From the NCBI RefSeq assembly GCF_030450055.1, contig NZ_CP118480.1:2507415-2571414 (forward strand): 64,000 bases of DNA, in the 5' to 3' direction. The notes under the pieces are model-generated. The model was not told the DNA's origin and made no database searches. It saw only the letters and a program-made list of their open reading frames with translations. The DNA comes from Gallaecimonas kandeliae (GTDB taxonomy: Bacteria > Pseudomonadota > Gammaproteobacteria > Enterobacterales > Gallaecimonadaceae). Positions 48,960 through 59,820 of this stretch are shown here, piece by piece (position 1 is the first letter of the stretch; the number at the start of each line of letters is the position of its first letter). The position numbers and the translations under genes were made by a program.

Positions 48960-51428
48960 TTAAAAAGTGGTACCGATGTTGAACGAGAAGAATTCTGTCT
49001 CGTCACCGGGTTGCTTCTTAAGCGGCCTGGCCAGGCTGAACACCATGGGGCCCATGGGGGAGATCCATTGCAAGCTCAGGCCATAGGACGCCCGGTAGGC
49101 ACCGGCATCGCTGTAGTCGTAGAACTCCTTGCTACCATCCAGCTTGTCGAGGCTTTGATACTGGCTGTAGTTGAACTCGGTATCCCAGACGTTACCCACG
49201 TCCACGAACATGGAGGTCCGTACCGAGTTCGTGTACGCCTCGTCCAGGAAGGGGGTCGGCACTATCATCTCCAGGGTCGCCACCGCCATGGCGTTACCGC
49301 CCAAGGCGCCACCTACATAGACTTTGTCTTCAGAAGGAGGTAGGTAGGGAGCACTAGGTGGATTGGTTGAACCATCGTACCCCACCTTATAACGATATAT
49401 GGCACGGGAGCCGACCGAGTTGGACTTGAAGCCCCTCATGGTCTGGCTGCCGCCGGCGTAGAAGTTCTCCCAGAACGGCAGTATGGCGTCGTTGCCGTTG
49501 ACGGTGCCATAGCCTTGGGCATAACCCAGCTTGACGTTGGTGGAGATCACCCAGCTCTGGGCCCTGTTGAGCGGCCAGTAGTTGCGGGCATTGAAGTTCA
49601 GCTTGTAAAAGTTGAGCTCGGAGTTGGGGGTGGTCACCGAGAGTCCCAGGTCCTGGCTCGAGCCCGCCGTCGGGAAGGTGCCGCGGTTCAGGGTCCGGCG
49701 ACTCCAGCCGGCGTTCAGCTCGTACTCGTCGTAATGGATCTTGCCATCCAGGATATTCTGGTCGGAATAGACCTTGTAGAAGCGCAGCGCCTGCTCGTGG
49801 GCCGAGATGGCACTCAGCCTGGAGTTCTTGTAGCCGAAGCCGAAGGTCAAGCGGTTGTATTCGTTGACCGGGAAGCCGAAGCTGGCGTTAGCCCCCCAGG
49901 ATTTCTGGCTATAGGCCTCCAGCTGGGCGCTGCCATAATCGATGGAGCTGTAGTAGAGCCTGCCACCGAGGCTGATGGCGTCGATGGTGAAATAAGGGTC
50001 CAGGTAGCTGAGGTTGATGGACTTCTGGTAGCTGTTGGTGTTGACGTTGATGCCCACCGACTTGCCGGTGCCCAACCAGTTGCTCTGGGTAATACCGGCA
50101 CTCAGGGAGAGGCCACCGTAGGAGCCGTAGCCGATACCGGCATTCAGGGAGCCGGACGGTTGTTCCTTGACCTTGAACAGCACGTCGGCCTGGTCAGGCA
50201 GGTCTGTGGAACGCTGGGTGTCGGTGTCCACCTTCTCGAAGTAACCGAGGCGGTTGAGACGGTCCTTGGACAGCTCCACCAGGCTGTTGGACAGCCAGGT
50301 GCCCTCCATCTGCCGCACTTCCCGGCGCAATACCTCGTCAGAAGTGGTTTCGTTACCCTCAAATTTGACGCTGTGCACGTAGATCCGAGAACCCGGTTCG
50401 ACGTTGATGTTGAGGGTGACTTCCTTAGTCTTGTCGTCTATCTGCGGATAGGTCTTGACCTTGGGATAGGCATAACCGAAACGGCCCAGGAACTTGGCCA
50501 GCATCTCCTCCGTGAAGGTCACCTCGGCACCACTGTAGGTGCTGCCGGCCTTGATGGGGATCAGCTTCTCCAGCAGTTCCTTCTTGTCCAGCAGGTTGCC
50601 TACCAGCTTGACGTCCTTGACCTTGTAGACGTCCCCTTCGGTGACGTTGACGGTGACGTAGACGCCGCTGCGATCCGGGCTCATGGATACTTGGGTCGAG
50701 TCGACGTTGAAGCGCAGGTAGCCGCGGTCCAGGTAGTAGGACTTGAGGGTCTCGAGATCCGACTCCAGTTTCTGCTTCTGGTAGCGCTTTTCGGAGAACA
50801 CTTTCCACCAGGCCAGCTTGTCCTTGAGCTCCAGCTTGTCCTTGAGCTCCTCGTTGGAGAACACCTTGTTGCCAACGATGTTGATTTGCTGGATCTCGGC
50901 GGCCTTACCTTCCTTGAAGACAAATTTGAGGCCGATCCTGTTGCGGGGCAAAGGCGTGGCGATGGCGTGGACGGTAGCGTCGTATTTACCCACCGAGTAA
51001 TAGAAGTCCACCAGGCCCTTTTCGATCTGGGTGAGCATGGTGCGGTCCAGCGGTTCACCAACCCGGACATTGGAGTCGTTCAGGCTCTGCTTGAGCTGGT
51101 CTTCCTTGATGTCCTTGTTGCCGCTGAAGTCGATGGAGCTGATGGTGGGCCTTTCCTTGACCTTGACCACCAGGGTATCGCCATCGCGCAGCACTTCGAT
51201 GTTTTCGAAATGGGTAGAGCTGTAGAGGTTGCGTATCAGCTGGGCGATACGGGCTTGGTTGATAACATCGCCAGTCTTGACGGGGACATAGGTCAGGGCA
51301 GCGGAGAGGGCGACCCTTTGCAGTCCGTCGATACGGATGTCTTTGACTTTAAAGGCGTCCATCGCCTGGCTGGGCGCGGAGACGGCCGCCAGTACGGCTG
51401 CGCACAGCAATGATTGCACGGCTCTCAT
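48960..51428 (-). CDS. bamA: outer membrane protein assembly factor BamA
   Basis: BamA is the essential Omp85 barrel that inserts proteins into the outer membrane. The product is 822 aa. A signal peptide (cleavage after SQA near residue 22) is followed by five POTRA domains (about 23-425) and a 16-strand barrel. The L6 loop motif appears as MRGF ([15 protein letters not shown] near 660) instead of the common VRGF, and the protein ends NIGTTF. It follows rseP by 27 bases. Confidence 0.97.
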   Translation of the reverse strand: MRAVQSLLCAAVLAAVSAPSQAMDAFKVKDIRIDGLQRVALSAALTYVPVKTGDVINQARIAQLIRNLYSSTHFENIEVLRDGDTLVVKVKERPTISSIDFSGNKDIKEDQLKQSLNDSNVRVGEPLDRTMLTQIEKGLVDFYYSVGKYDATVHAIATPLPRNRIGLKFVFKEGKAAEIQQINIVGNKVFSNEELKDKLELKDKLAWWKVFSEKRYQKQKLESDLETLKSYYLDRGYLRFNVDSTQVSMSPDRSGVYVTVNVTEGDVYKVKDVKLVGNLLDKKELLEKLIPIKAGSTYSGAEVTFTEEMLAKFLGRFGYAYPKVKTYPQIDDKTKEVTLNINVEPGSRIYVHSVKFEGNETTSDEVLRREVRQMEGTWLSNSLVELSKDRLNRLGYFEKVDTDTQRSTDLPDQADVLFKVKEQPSGSLNAGIGYGSYGGLSLSAGITQSNWLGTGKSVGINVNTNSYQKSINLSYLDPYFTIDAISLGGRLYYSSIDYGSAQLEAYSQKSWGANASFGFPVNEYNRLTFGFGYKNSRLSAISAHEQALRFYKVYSDQNILDGKIHYDEYELNAGWSRRTLNRGTFPTAGSSQDLGLSVTTPNSELNFYKLNFNARNYWPLNRAQSWVISTNVKLGYAQGYGTVNGNDAILPFWENFYAGGSQTMRGFKSNSVGSRAIYRYKVGYDGSTNPPSAPYLPPSEDKVYVGGALGGNAMAVATLEMIVPTPFLDEAYTNSVRTSMFVDVGNVWDTEFNYSQYQSLDKLDGSKEFYDYSDAGAYRASYGLSLQWISPMGPMVFSLARPLKKQPGDETEFFSFNIGTTF

Positions 51429-51455
51429 TGATTTTATTTATCCGTCCTTGCCCCG

Positions 51456-52787
51456 CTATAACCTTGCGAGGTCGTTAAAAATGGCAATGCCCATCAGCGT
51501 CAACAGTAACGCGGCCCCGATGCGGAAGGCCAGGTCCTGGGCGCGTTCAGAAAGGGGTTTGCCACGCACTGCTTCATACATGAAGAACAACAAGTGGCCT
51601 CCGTCCAGAACGGGCAGGGGCAGTAAATTGATTATCCCCAGATTAACACTGATAAGCCCTAAAAAACCAAGAAAATGGGCCAGGCCTATACCGGCCGACG
51701 CCCCCGCTCCCTGCGCTATGGCGACAGGGCCGGAAAGGTTGCGCAGGGAGAGTTCTCCCGTCACCAGCTTGGCCAGGGTGGAACCGGTCAGAGTCACCAT
51801 CTGCCAGGTTCGCTTGGCGCCTTCGGTAAAGGCATCCAGAACACCGAAGCGGATCTCGGTCAGCATTTCCGCCGGCCACTTCGGGGCCTGGGGGTAGATG
51901 CCGACCACACCTTTACCGTCTTGCTCCTGTGGGACCACGGTCAACGTCTTTTGTTCACCGTCCCTTTGTATCAATAAGCTAAGGGGCTTACCGGGAGAGC
52001 TCTGCACCTTCGCGACGAAGCTTTCCCACTCCAGTTTCGCATCTCCCAGGGCCAGCAGCTTGTCCCCGACCTTGAGCCCGGCCTGTTCGGCGGCGCCGCC
52101 CTTCGCCAGTTCGGCAATGACGATGTCCATCTTGGGCCTGAAAGGCACCAGGCCTAGGCTGGTGACGCTGCTCTCTTTGTCCGGGTCGAAATGCCACTGG
52201 CGGGTATCCAGGCGGTAGTGCCTACTGATCCCGCGCTCGTCCGCCACTGTCAGGGTCAGCTCAGCATCGCCAATATGGCCGACCAGGGCCAGGTTCACCT
52301 CGTCCCAGCTGCGGGTCGGGTCCCCGTCGACGGCGGTGATCTGCCCTGGCTCTACCTTGGCCTGGGCGGCAATGGACTGGGGCAAGACCCCTTCCAATAC
52401 CGGCTTGAGAGCAGGCACCCCTACCAGCCACATCAGCCAATAGATAAGGACGGCGAAAACCAGGTTGGCGGCAGGCCCCGCCGCCACTATGGCGGTACGG
52501 GCCTTGAGGGACTGGGTGTTAAAGGCGAGATGCCGCTCTTCTGGCGCCACCTCTTCCACCCTTTCGTCCAGCATCTTGACGTAGCCACCCAGGGGGATGG
52601 CGGCGATGACATATTGGGTGCCATCACGGCCCAGGCGCTGCCAGAGCGCCGGACCGAAGCCGATGGAAAACCGTTCTACCTTGACGCCGCAGCGCCTCGC
52701 CACCCAGAAGTGGCCGAACTCGTGAATAGTGACCAGGAGTCCCAGGGCGAGGACAAAGAAGAAGAGGTTCCACAGCAGGCTCAGCAT
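51456..52787 (-). CDS. rseP: site-2 protease RseP
   Basis: RseP is an inner membrane zinc protease that makes the second cut in RseA, releasing sigma-E during envelope stress. The product is 443 aa. The zinc motif HEFGH is at 22-26 in the first transmembrane helix, two PDZ domains lie at about 115-310, and the third ligand D395 is in LPVLDGGH before the last helices. The start overlaps the dxr end by seven bases. Confidence 0.97.
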   Translation of the reverse strand: MLSLLWNLFFFVLALGLLVTIHEFGHFWVARRCGVKVERFSIGFGPALWQRLGRDGTQYVIAAIPLGGYVKMLDERVEEVAPEERHLAFNTQSLKARTAIVAAGPAANLVFAVLIYWLMWLVGVPALKPVLEGVLPQSIAAQAKVEPGQITAVDGDPTRSWDEVNLALVGHIGDAELTLTVADERGISRHYRLDTRQWHFDPDKESSVTSLGLVPFRPKMDIVIAELAKGGAAEQAGLKVGDKLLALGDAKLEWESFVAKVQSSPGKPLSLLIQRDGEQKTLTVVPQEQDGKGVVGIYPQAPKWPAEMLTEIRFGVLDAFTEGAKRTWQMVTLTGSTLAKLVTGELSLRNLSGPVAIAQGAGASAGIGLAHFLGFLGLISVNLGIINLLPLPVLDGGHLLFFMYEAVRGKPLSERAQDLAFRIGAALLLTLMGIAIFNDLARL

Positions 52788-53959
52788 GGCAGGCGGTTTT
52801 CCACAAATTGGCGACCTTGGCGGTCAAGGGCCAGGATACCGGCTAAATCGCTGACTGTCTCCCGGCCAAAACGGGCCAGGGCCTCTTCCACCAACTGGGC
52901 GATGCTGGTAAAGGGAATACGGCCGGCCAGGAAGGCCGCCACCGCCACTTCATTGGCGGCGTTCAGCACAGTAGTGGCACCCTGCCCTGCCTTGCAGGCA
53001 TCGATAGCGAGATAAAGGCAGGGGTAACGGGCCGGATCCGGTGCTTCAAAGCTGAACTGGCCCAGGGAGAAAAAGTCCAGCGGCCTCACACCGGCGTCGA
53101 TACGCTCCGGGTAGGCCATGGCGTGGGCTATGGGGGTGCGCATGTCGGGGTTGCCCATCTGCGCCAACACGGAGCCGTCGGCATAGCGCACCATGGAATG
53201 GATGATACTCTGGGGATGCAGCACCACTTGGATGTCGGCTGGCGGGCAATCGAAGAGCCAGCGGGCCTCGATGAATTCCAGGCCCTTGTTCATCATGGTG
53301 GCCGAATCGACCGAGATCTTCTGGCCCATGGACCAGTTGGGGTGGGCCACCGCCTCGGCCGGGGTGATGGCACCGAAGGTCGCCAGCTCACGGCTGCGGA
53401 AGGGGCCGCCCGAGCCGGTCAGCAGCAGTTGGGTGACACCATGGGCCTTGAGCCCCTGTCCCTGCTGGCAGGCATAAGGCAGGGACTGGAAGATGGCGTT
53501 GTGCTCTGAATCGATGGGCAACAGCTCGGCGCCGTGTTCGCGCACGGCCGCCATGAACAGCTCCCCGGACATCACCAACGCTTCCTTGTTGGCCAGCAGC
53601 ACCCGCTTGCCGGCCTTGACGGCAGCCAGGGTCGGCAGCAGGCCGGCGGCGCCCACTATGGCCGCCATCACTTGGGCGGCATCGGGATGGGCGGCGATCT
53701 CGCAAAGAGCCGCCTCCCCCACCAGCAGCTCGGTCTTGCCGCCGGCCTTTTTCAGCTCGGCCGCCAGCCAGGGCGCCTTGGCCCCATCCACCAGCACCGC
53801 CTGCTCGGGCTTGAACCTCAGGCAGAGCGCCAGCAGCTTTTCGGCGTTGGAATGGGCCGATAACGCCACCACCCGGTACTGGTCCGGGTGGCGAGCTATG
53901 ACATCCAGGGTGGAATCGCCGATGGAGCCGGTGGCCCCGAGGATAACGACGCCCTGCAT
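52781..53959 (-). CDS. dxr: 1-deoxy-D-xylulose 5-phosphate reductoisomerase
   Basis: Dxr (IspC) makes 2-C-methyl-D-erythritol 4-phosphate with NADPH, the second step of the MEP isoprenoid pathway. The product is 392 aa. The nucleotide-binding [10 protein letters not shown] is at 8-17, LANKEALVM near 121-129, and the metal-binding DSEHNAIFQ near 148-156. It sits between cdsA and rseP, a common order outside the Enterobacterales; in E. coli it follows frr. The start overlaps the cdsA stop by one base. Confidence 0.97.
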   Translation of the reverse strand: MQGVVILGATGSIGDSTLDVIARHPDQYRVVALSAHSNAEKLLALCLRFKPEQAVLVDGAKAPWLAAELKKAGGKTELLVGEAALCEIAAHPDAAQVMAAIVGAAGLLPTLAAVKAGKRVLLANKEALVMSGELFMAAVREHGAELLPIDSEHNAIFQSLPYACQQGQGLKAHGVTQLLLTGSGGPFRSRELATFGAITPAEAVAHPNWSMGQKISVDSATMMNKGLEFIEARWLFDCPPADIQVVLHPQSIIHSMVRYADGSVLAQMGNPDMRTPIAHAMAYPERIDAGVRPLDFFSLGQFSFEAPDPARYPCLYLAIDACKAGQGATTVLNAANEVAVAAFLAGRIPFTSIAQLVEEALARFGRETVSDLAGILALDRQGRQFVENRLPC

Positions 53960-54819
53960 CAGACCCCCATGGCCAGCATCACCAACACGAACACCGGCAC
54001 TGCGGCGGTGATGGAATCGATACGGTCAAGGATGCCGCCGTGGCCCGGCAGTATGGCGCCGGAATCCTTGATACCGGCCTCCCGCTTGAACATGGACTCA
54101 CAGAGGTCACCCAAGATGGAAGCCAGCACCGTCAGCAGGCTGGCGGCGAGAATGGCGCCGCTGGAGAGGTGAACGGGTTTGAAATAGAGGCTGCCCGTGG
54201 CGATGGCCATGGCCAGCAGCAGGCCACCGACCGCCCCTTCCAGGGTCTTGTTGGGGCTGACCCTGGGGGACAGCTTGCGCTTGCCAAGGGTGCGCCCGGT
54301 AAAGTAGGCGCCTGTGTCGGCGGCCCAGACCAGCAGCAGCACGAAGAGGATGGCCCAGGCGCCAGCCAGGGGGTCGCTGTCATGGCGCCAGCTACGCAGT
54401 ATCACCAGGCCGGCCCAGGTCGGCACCAGGGTCAAGGCGCCGAACAGCAGGCGCCAGCGCTGACTCTGCTGCCAGAAGCGGGCATGGCGGGGATATTGGC
54501 TGATCAGCACGGCCGCCACTGTCCACCAGGCCCCGGCCAACAATACCAGCAGGCTGTAGAGGCTGGCCGGCTGGCCCCCTTCCCAAAGCAGGGACGCCGG
54601 CATCTGCCATTGCATCAGCCCAAGGAAAGCAAAGGTGGCGACCGCCAGCAAGGCCTGGTGGCCACGGCCCTTGAAGCCGGCCAAGGGCGCCCATTCCCAG
54701 CCGCCGACGGCGATGAGCGCCGCCGCCACCCAGGCAAAGAGATCCACCGGCAGCCAGAAGATCACCAGCAGCGCCAGGGGCAATAACAGTAGTGCGGTCA
54801 AGATCCTTTGCTTGAGCAA
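53959..54819 (-). CDS. cdsA: phosphatidate cytidylyltransferase
   Basis: CdsA makes CDP-diacylglycerol from phosphatidate and CTP, the entry to phospholipid synthesis. The product is 286 aa with about eight transmembrane helices. The family signature appears as [20 protein letters not shown] followed by LDRIDS near residues 236-262. It lies five bases after uppS on the same strand. Confidence 0.95.
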   Translation of the reverse strand: MLKQRILTALLLLPLALLVIFWLPVDLFAWVAAALIAVGGWEWAPLAGFKGRGHQALLAVATFAFLGLMQWQMPASLLWEGGQPASLYSLLVLLAGAWWTVAAVLISQYPRHARFWQQSQRWRLLFGALTLVPTWAGLVILRSWRHDSDPLAGAWAILFVLLLVWAADTGAYFTGRTLGKRKLSPRVSPNKTLEGAVGGLLLAMAIATGSLYFKPVHLSSGAILAASLLTVLASILGDLCESMFKREAGIKDSGAILPGHGGILDRIDSITAAVPVFVLVMLAMGV

Positions 54820-54824
54820 AATGA

Positions 54825-55601
54825 TTATCCTTGTTGTTTGTCGTTCATCCAGGCCCGGACCTGGGCGCCGGTGCAGCCAAAACGGCGCTCCCGGCTCAAG
54901 AAGGCGGCTACGGCCTCGGCGAAGGCCTGCTCATCGAAATCGGGCCAGAGGGTGTCGGTAAAGTACAGCTCGGCATAAGCCAGCTGCCAGAGCAGGAAAT
55001 TGGAGATGCGGTGGTCGCCACCGGTACGGATCATCAGATCCACAGGCGGCAGCTCGGCCAGGCAGAGCTGCTGGCCAAGTCTCTCCTCGGTGATTTGCAC
55101 GCTGTCCAGCTCACCAGCCTTGACCTTATCTGCCAGGCGGCGCGCGGCCTGGGTGATGTCCCAGCGGCCACCGTAGTTGGCAGCCACGTTCAGCACCAGG
55201 CCGGTGTTGCTTGCCGTCAGCGCCTGGGCTTCATCAATTTTCTTTTTGAGGCGGTCGGAGAAGGCGCTGGTGTCGCCGATGATGCGCAGCTGGATGTTGT
55301 TCTTGTGGAGTTTTTTCACCTCCCGGCCCAGCACCAGGAAGAAGAGTTCCATCAGGAACTTCACCTCTTCTTCGGGACGGCGCCAGTTTTCGGAGGAGAA
55401 GGCAAAAAGGGTCAGGGCTTCCACCCCCAGGCGGCTGGCGCAGCGTACCGTTTCCCGGACCGCTTCCACCCCCTGCTTGTGTCCCATGATCCTGGCCTTG
55501 CCACGCGCCTCGGCCCAGCGCCCGTTGCCATCCATGATGATGGCGATATGGCGGGGACAGGCCTTGCCGGTGCTGGCATCGAAGGCAGGGTGTTGAGACA
55601 T
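54825..55601 (-). CDS. uppS: undecaprenyl diphosphate synthase
   Basis: UppS (IspU) extends farnesyl diphosphate to the C55 lipid carrier used for peptidoglycan and O-antigen. The product is 258 aa. The cis-prenyltransferase start [13 protein letters not shown] has catalytic D24; [11 protein letters not shown] near 70-80 and the late [15 protein letters not shown] and [12 protein letters not shown] are further signatures. It follows frr after an 80-base gap holding a terminator hairpin. Confidence 0.97.
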   Translation of the reverse strand: MSQHPAFDASTGKACPRHIAIIMDGNGRWAEARGKARIMGHKQGVEAVRETVRCASRLGVEALTLFAFSSENWRRPEEEVKFLMELFFLVLGREVKKLHKNNIQLRIIGDTSAFSDRLKKKIDEAQALTASNTGLVLNVAANYGGRWDITQAARRLADKVKAGELDSVQITEERLGQQLCLAELPPVDLMIRTGGDHRISNFLLWQLAYAELYFTDTLWPDFDEQAFAEAVAAFLSRERRFGCTGAQVRAWMNDKQQG

Positions 55602-55622
55602 CGACGGGTTACCTTGGTTTCA

Positions 55623-55659
55623 GAATAAACAAACGCCGCACGGCAAAGCCATGCGGCGT
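55623..55659 (-). terminator. hairpin between frr and uppS
   Basis: On the minus strand, ACGCCGCATGGC/GCCGTGCGGCGT with one mismatch and a TTT loop, followed by TTGTTTATT. A full or partial terminator. Confidence 0.7.
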
Positions 55660-55681
55660 CAAAACCTTACCCGATCGGGCC

Positions 55682-56239
55682 TTAGAATTCCATCAGCTCG
55701 GCTTCTTTGGCGGCCAGGACTTCATCGACGTGCTTCACAAAAGCGTCGGTGAGTTTCTGGATCTCGTCCTGGGCACGGCGCTCGTCGTCTTCGGAGATCT
55801 CCTTGTCCTTGAGCAGGGCCTTGATGTCGTTGTTGGCATCACGGCGCACGTTGCGGATGGCCACCCGGCCATTTTCCGCCTCGGCGCGTACCAGCTTGAC
55901 CAGATCCTTGCGGCGCTCTTCGGTGAGCGGCGGCAGCGGGATGCGGATGGTGGTGCCGGCGGAAGACGGATTCAGGCCCAGGTCTGACATCATGATGGCC
56001 TTTTCCACGGCCTGGATCATACCGCGGTCAAAGACGGTCAGGGCCAGGGTGCGAGCGTCCTCGGCGGTGATGTTGGCCACCTGCTTGAGGGGGGTGGCGG
56101 TGCCGTAGTAGTCCACGCGGATGTTGTCCAGCAGGCTGGGATGGGCGCGGCCGGTACGCACCTTGGCCATCTGGCTCTTGGTGGCGTCCAGGGTTTTTTC
56201 CATGCGCGCTTTGGCGTCGGCTTTAATCTCGTTGATCAC
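55682..56239 (-). CDS. frr: ribosome recycling factor
   Basis: Frr splits post-termination ribosomes together with EF-G. The product is 185 aa, the standard length, starting [40 protein letters not shown] near 29-48 and the long C-terminal helices typical of the tRNA-mimic fold are present. It follows pyrH by 20 bases. Confidence 0.98.
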   Translation of the reverse strand: MINEIKADAKARMEKTLDATKSQMAKVRTGRAHPSLLDNIRVDYYGTATPLKQVANITAEDARTLALTVFDRGMIQAVEKAIMMSDLGLNPSSAGTTIRIPLPPLTEERRKDLVKLVRAEAENGRVAIRNVRRDANNDIKALLKDKEISEDDERRAQDEIQKLTDAFVKHVDEVLAAKEAELMEF

Positions 56240-56259
56240 GGATTGTCGTCCTCGTTGTC

Positions 56260-56991
56260 TTAGGCCTCATGGGTAATGAGAGTGCCCTCTGGCTCTCCCA
56301 TCGCCACGGCTTTCAGGGCCCCGGGTTTGTTCATGTTGAATACGCGGATGGGCATGCTGTGGTCGCGGGCCAAGGTAAAGGCGGCGAGATCCATGACTTT
56401 CAGTTCCCGGTCCAGTACATCTGCGTAGGTCAGCCTATCATACTTCACGGCATTGGGGTCTTTCACCGGATCGGCGGAATAAACCCCGTCCACCTTGGTG
56501 GCCTTGAGTACGCAGTCTGCTTCGATCTCGATGCCGCGCAGGCAGGCGGCGGAGTCGGTGGTGAAGAAGGGGTTGCCGGTGCCGGCGGAGAAGATCACCA
56601 CCTTGCCGTCGCGCAACATGCCGATGGCGTCGGCCCAGTTGTAGGAGTCACAGACCCCTTTGAGGTCGATGGCGGACATCAGCTTGGCATTGACGTAGGC
56701 GCGGTGAAGGGCGTCGCGCATGGCCAGGCCATTCATGACGGTAGCCAGCATGCCCATGTGGTCACCGACGACGCGGTTCATGCCGGCACGGGCCAGGCCT
56801 TCGCCGCGGAAGAGGTTGCCGCCGCCGATCACCAGGCCCACCTGGACACCCAACTCGATCAACTCCTTGATTTCGGTAGCCATGCGATCCAGCACTTTGG
56901 GATCGATGCCGAAACCTTCATCGCCCATCAGGGCTTCACCGGACAATTTCAGGAGGATACGGCGGTATTGGGGCTTGGTACTGGTGCTCAT
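56260..56991 (-). CDS. pyrH: UMP kinase
   Basis: PyrH phosphorylates UMP to UDP in pyrimidine nucleotide synthesis. The product is 243 aa, amino-acid-kinase fold. The phosphate-binding [13 protein letters not shown] is near 11-23, [10 protein letters not shown] near 55-64, [13 protein letters not shown] near 136-148, and [12 protein letters not shown] near 163-174. It lies downstream of tsf, after a hairpin with a T tract. Confidence 0.98.
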   Translation of the reverse strand: MSTSTKPQYRRILLKLSGEALMGDEGFGIDPKVLDRMATEIKELIELGVQVGLVIGGGNLFRGEGLARAGMNRVVGDHMGMLATVMNGLAMRDALHRAYVNAKLMSAIDLKGVCDSYNWADAIGMLRDGKVVIFSAGTGNPFFTTDSAACLRGIEIEADCVLKATKVDGVYSADPVKDPNAVKYDRLTYADVLDRELKVMDLAAFTLARDHSMPIRVFNMNKPGALKAVAMGEPEGTLITHEA

Positions 56992-57046
56992 GATCCATTC
57001 TCACCTTGCAGACACAAATCGACCGCGGCCCAAGGCCACGGCCCAG

Positions 57047-57074
57047 ATAAAAAGGAGGCCGGCAAGCCGGCCTC
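57047..57074 (-). terminator. hairpin between tsf and pyrH
   Basis: On the minus strand, GAGGCCGG/CCGGCCTC with a short loop, followed by CTTTTTATC, nine bases after the tsf stop. Probably a partial terminator lowering pyrH expression relative to rpsB-tsf. Confidence 0.7.
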
Positions 57075-57082
57075 GGTATTTC

Positions 57083-57973
57083 TTACTGCTTGGCTGCGGC
57101 GGCAGCGGCAGCTGCGGCGGCTTGCTGGGCCACTTCGGTAGCGAAGTCGACCACTTCTTTCTCGATGCCTTCACCCACTTCGAAGCGGATGAAACCGGTG
57201 ACATCGGCACCGGCGGCTTTCAGCAGGTCGCCAACGGATACGGAAGGATCCTTGACGAAGGGCTGGCCGGTCAGGGAGATCTCGCCGGTGAATTTCTTCA
57301 TGCGGCCTTCGACCATCTTCTCGGCGATTTCCTGGGGCTTGCCGGACTGAACGGCGATGTCGATCTGGATCTGACGCTCTTTCTCGACAACTTCGGCAGC
57401 CACGTCTTCGGGCTTGGTGAACTCGGGCTTGGAAGCGGCCACGTGCATGGCAACGTCCTTGGCCAGCTCTTCGCTGCCGCCAACCAGGCTGACCACAACG
57501 CCGATACGGCTGCCGTGGTTGTAAACGCCCAGGTTGTCACCTTCAACGATGGTCACACGGCGGAAGCTCATGTTCTCACCGATTTTGGCGATCAGGTTCA
57601 GGCGGGTGGTGTCCAGGGTTTCACCGTTGACTTCGGTGGCGCCCAGGGCTTCGACGTCGTTGACGTTGTTGGCCAGGGCAGCTTGAGCAGCGGCGTTGGC
57701 CAGGGCCAGGAAGGAAGCGTCCTTGGCTACGAAGTCGGTTTCGCAGTTGATCTCCAGGACGGCAGCCTTGTTGCCTTCCTGGGCGATGATGATGGTGCCT
57801 TCGGCGGCGATGCGGCCGGCTTTCTTGGCAGCTTTGGCCTGGCCGTTCTTACGCATCAGCTCGATGGCGGCTTCGATGTCGCCATTGGTCTCGGTCAGGG
57901 CTTTTTTGCAATCCATCATGCCAGCAGCAGTGCGATCGCGCAGTTCTTTTACCAGGGCAGCGGTAATTGCCAT
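57083..57973 (-). CDS. tsf: elongation factor Ts
   Basis: EF-Ts recycles EF-Tu by exchanging GDP for GTP. From ATG 57973 the product is 296 aa, starting [36 protein letters not shown] near 80-89 is the conserved EF-Tu contact region. The frame is open 21 codons upstream, but ATG 57973 has CGAGGA upstream and matches the family start. The C-terminus is Ala/Gln-rich. It lies 96 bases after rpsB. Confidence 0.98.
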   Translation of the reverse strand: MAITAALVKELRDRTAAGMMDCKKALTETNGDIEAAIELMRKNGQAKAAKKAGRIAAEGTIIIAQEGNKAAVLEINCETDFVAKDASFLALANAAAQAALANNVNDVEALGATEVNGETLDTTRLNLIAKIGENMSFRRVTIVEGDNLGVYNHGSRIGVVVSLVGGSEELAKDVAMHVAASKPEFTKPEDVAAEVVEKERQIQIDIAVQSGKPQEIAEKMVEGRMKKFTGEISLTGQPFVKDPSVSVGDLLKAAGADVTGFIRFEVGEGIEKEVVDFATEVAQQAAAAAAAAAAKQ

Positions 57974-57997
57974 GTTAAATTCCTCGGTTTTACTTGC

Positions 57998-58025
57998 CAA
58001 AAAACAGGGGCCAGAGGCCCCTGTT
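57998..58025 (-). terminator. hairpin between rpsB and tsf
   Basis: On the minus strand, AACAGGGGCC/GGCCCCTGTT with loop TCT, followed by TTTTGG. Since tsf needs transcription from upstream, this is probably an attenuator rather than a full stop. Confidence 0.75.
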
Positions 58026-58069
58026 AACCAATCCATCCTCGATGGTCAATCAAGGGCGAGACAGATGCC

Positions 58070-58792
58070 TTACTCGGCAGCTTCTACGAACTCGCCTTCA
58101 GCAACGGGAGCGGCGCCTTTGGCATCGTTCACGGTTGCAGCCACGGCACCAACGTACAGTTGGATGGCGCGGATGGCGTCGTCGTTGCCGGGGACTACAT
58201 AGTCAACACCGTCCGGGTTGGAGTTGGTGTCAACGATGGAGACCACAGGGATACCCAGGTTGTTGGCTTCCTTGATGGCGATGTGCTCGTGGTCGGCGTC
58301 GATCACGAACAGAACGTCAGGCAGGCCGCCCATGTCCTTGATACCGCCCAGAGACTTCTCCAGCTTTTCCATTTCGCGGGTCAGGTCCAGCGCTTCTTTC
58401 TTGGTCAGCTTTTCGAAGGTGCCGTCTTGGGACTGGGTTTCCAGATCTTTCAGGCGCTTGATGGACTGACGAACGGTTTTCCAGTTGGTCAGCATACCGC
58501 CCAGCCAGCGGTGGTTGACGTAGAACTGGCCGCAGCTCAGGGCTGCTTCCTTGACCGCTTCGCTGGCAGCGCGCTTGGTACCTACGAACAGGATCTTGCC
58601 TTTCTTACCGGCCACGGAGGACAGGTAGTTCAGGGCATCGTGGAACATCGGCAGGGTCTGCTCGAGGTTGATGATGTGAACCTTGTTGCGGGCACCGAAG
58701 ATGAAGGGTTTCATCTTGGGGTTCCAGAAACGGGTCTGGTGACCGAAGTGAACGCCGGCTTGCAGCATGTCGCGCATAGAAACTTTGGACAT
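58070..58792 (-). CDS. rpsB: 30S ribosomal protein S2
   Basis: S2 is a late-assembling small-subunit protein. From ATG 58792 the product is 240 aa with the family opening [28 protein letters not shown]-type conserved blocks such as FVGTKRAA and [15 protein letters not shown] are present. The frame extends 110 codons upstream without homologous sequence. A long leader (about 130 bases) precedes it and may be the site of S2 autoregulation. It is divergent from map. Confidence 0.98.
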   Translation of the reverse strand: MSKVSMRDMLQAGVHFGHQTRFWNPKMKPFIFGARNKVHIINLEQTLPMFHDALNYLSSVAGKKGKILFVGTKRAASEAVKEAALSCGQFYVNHRWLGGMLTNWKTVRQSIKRLKDLETQSQDGTFEKLTKKEALDLTREMEKLEKSLGGIKDMGGLPDVLFVIDADHEHIAIKEANNLGIPVVSIVDTNSNPDGVDYVVPGNDDAIRAIQLYVGAVAATVNDAKGAAPVAEGEFVEAAE

Positions 58793-58918
58793 AATCGTCT
58801 CCAAAATTGGGGTTAGGCCTCCACGAGTCCCATGCATCCGACCCCTTGAGGGCACCCCGGCGCATGTGTCGACCCGTGTGTGGTTTAGGGTTAATGGCAA
58901 CTTGGTTTGTAAATTGCC
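58793..58918 (-). promoter_or_regulatory. putative rpsB (S2) autoregulatory leader
   Basis: The minus-strand leader contains hairpin-forming GGGGTGCCCTCAAGGGG, a GGGACTCGTGGAGGC segment, and a CCAATTTTGG palindrome overlapping the TTGGAG ribosome binding site. Gammaproteobacterial rpsB leaders are known to bind S2; equivalence here is by resemblance only. Confidence 0.5.
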
Positions 58919-58931
58919 GGCGCGCTTTATA
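58902..58931 (+). promoter_or_regulatory. possible map promoter overlapping the rpsB promoter
   Basis: TTGGTT at 58902-58907 and TTTATA at 58926-58931 are 18 bases apart on the plus strand, about 60 bases before the map ATG. The -10 region is the complement of the rpsB -10 box, so the two promoters would compete. Confidence 0.35.
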
Positions 58932-58955
58932 CCATAAAGCACCGACCGAAACCAA
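58926..58955 (-). promoter_or_regulatory. predicted rpsB promoter with GC-rich discriminator
   Basis: On the minus strand TTGGTT (58955-58950) and TATAAA (58931-58926) are 18 bases apart. The sequence after the -10 box is GCGCGCC, the GC-rich discriminator typical of promoters under stringent control. Confidence 0.6.
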
Positions 58956-58991
58956 GGTGAAGCGCAGTTTTTGCGCCAAAAGAGTAGTTGA

Positions 58992-59780
58992 ATGAGTGCC
59001 AAGATCAAGACGGCTGACGAGATAGAGAAAATGCGCGTGGCGGGCCGCCTGGCCGCCGAGGTGCTGGAGATGCTCACCCCCCACGTCAAGGCCGGGGTCA
59101 CCACGGAGGAATTGGACCGCATTGCCCATGACTACATCGTCAATGTGCAGCAGGCCATTCCCGCGCCCCTGAACTACCACGGTTTCCCGAAATCCATCTG
59201 CACCTCGGTCAACCACGTGGTCTGCCACGGCATCCCTGCCGATGACAAGGTGCTCAAAGACGGCGACATCATCAACGTCGACGTCACCGTCATCAAGGAC
59301 GGCTACCACGGCGACACCTCCAAGATGTTCCTGATCGGCAAGCCAAGCATCCAGGCCGAGCGCCTCTGCAAGGTCGCCCAGGAGGCCCTCTACATCGGCA
59401 TCAAGATGGTCAAGCCCGGTGCCAGGCTCGGCGACATCGGCCATGCCATCCAGAAGCACGTGGAAGCCCATAACTATTCGGTGGTGCGCGACTACTGCGG
59501 CCACGGCATCGGCAACGAATTCCACGAAGAGCCCCAGGTGCTGCACTACGGCAAGCCCAAGACCGGCTTCGAGCTCAAGGCCGGTATGTGCCTCACCATA
59601 GAGCCCATGGTCAACGTGGGTAAATATCACTGCAAGGTGCTTAAAGATGACTGGACTGTGGTTACCAAGGACCGTAGCCTGTCAGCACAGTGGGAACATA
59701 CCTTGCTGGTGACCGACAAAGGTGTGGAGGTCCTGACGTTGCGTCCGGACGAAGACCTGCCCCGCGTCATCGAGCACTGA
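58992..59780 (+). CDS. map: methionine aminopeptidase type I
   Basis: Map removes the initiator Met from new proteins. The product is 262 aa. All five metal ligands occupy positions D97, D108, H171, E204 and E235, the same numbering as E. coli Map. [20 protein letters not shown] near 61-80 is also conserved. It is divergent from rpsB and is followed by a terminator before glnD. Confidence 0.98.
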   Translation: MSAKIKTADEIEKMRVAGRLAAEVLEMLTPHVKAGVTTEELDRIAHDYIVNVQQAIPAPLNYHGFPKSICTSVNHVVCHGIPADDKVLKDGDIINVDVTVIKDGYHGDTSKMFLIGKPSIQAERLCKVAQEALYIGIKMVKPGARLGDIGHAIQKHVEAHNYSVVRDYCGHGIGNEFHEEPQVLHYGKPKTGFELKAGMCLTIEPMVNVGKYHCKVLKDDWTVVTKDRSLSAQWEHTLLVTDKGVEVLTLRPDEDLPRVIEH

Positions 59781-59784
59781 TAAC

Positions 59785-59809
59785 AAGCCCCTCACCGAGG
59801 GGCTTTTTT
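59785..59809 (+). terminator. intrinsic terminator after map
   Basis: Stem AAGCCCCTC/GAGGGGCTT with loop ACC and a run of six T, ending 12 bases before the glnD start. Confidence 0.88.
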
Positions 59810-59820
59810 GTGGAGCCTGA

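Noticed and set aside
49515-51413. 632-codon open frame on the plus strand
   Set aside because: Antisense to bamA, with biased composition and no motif.
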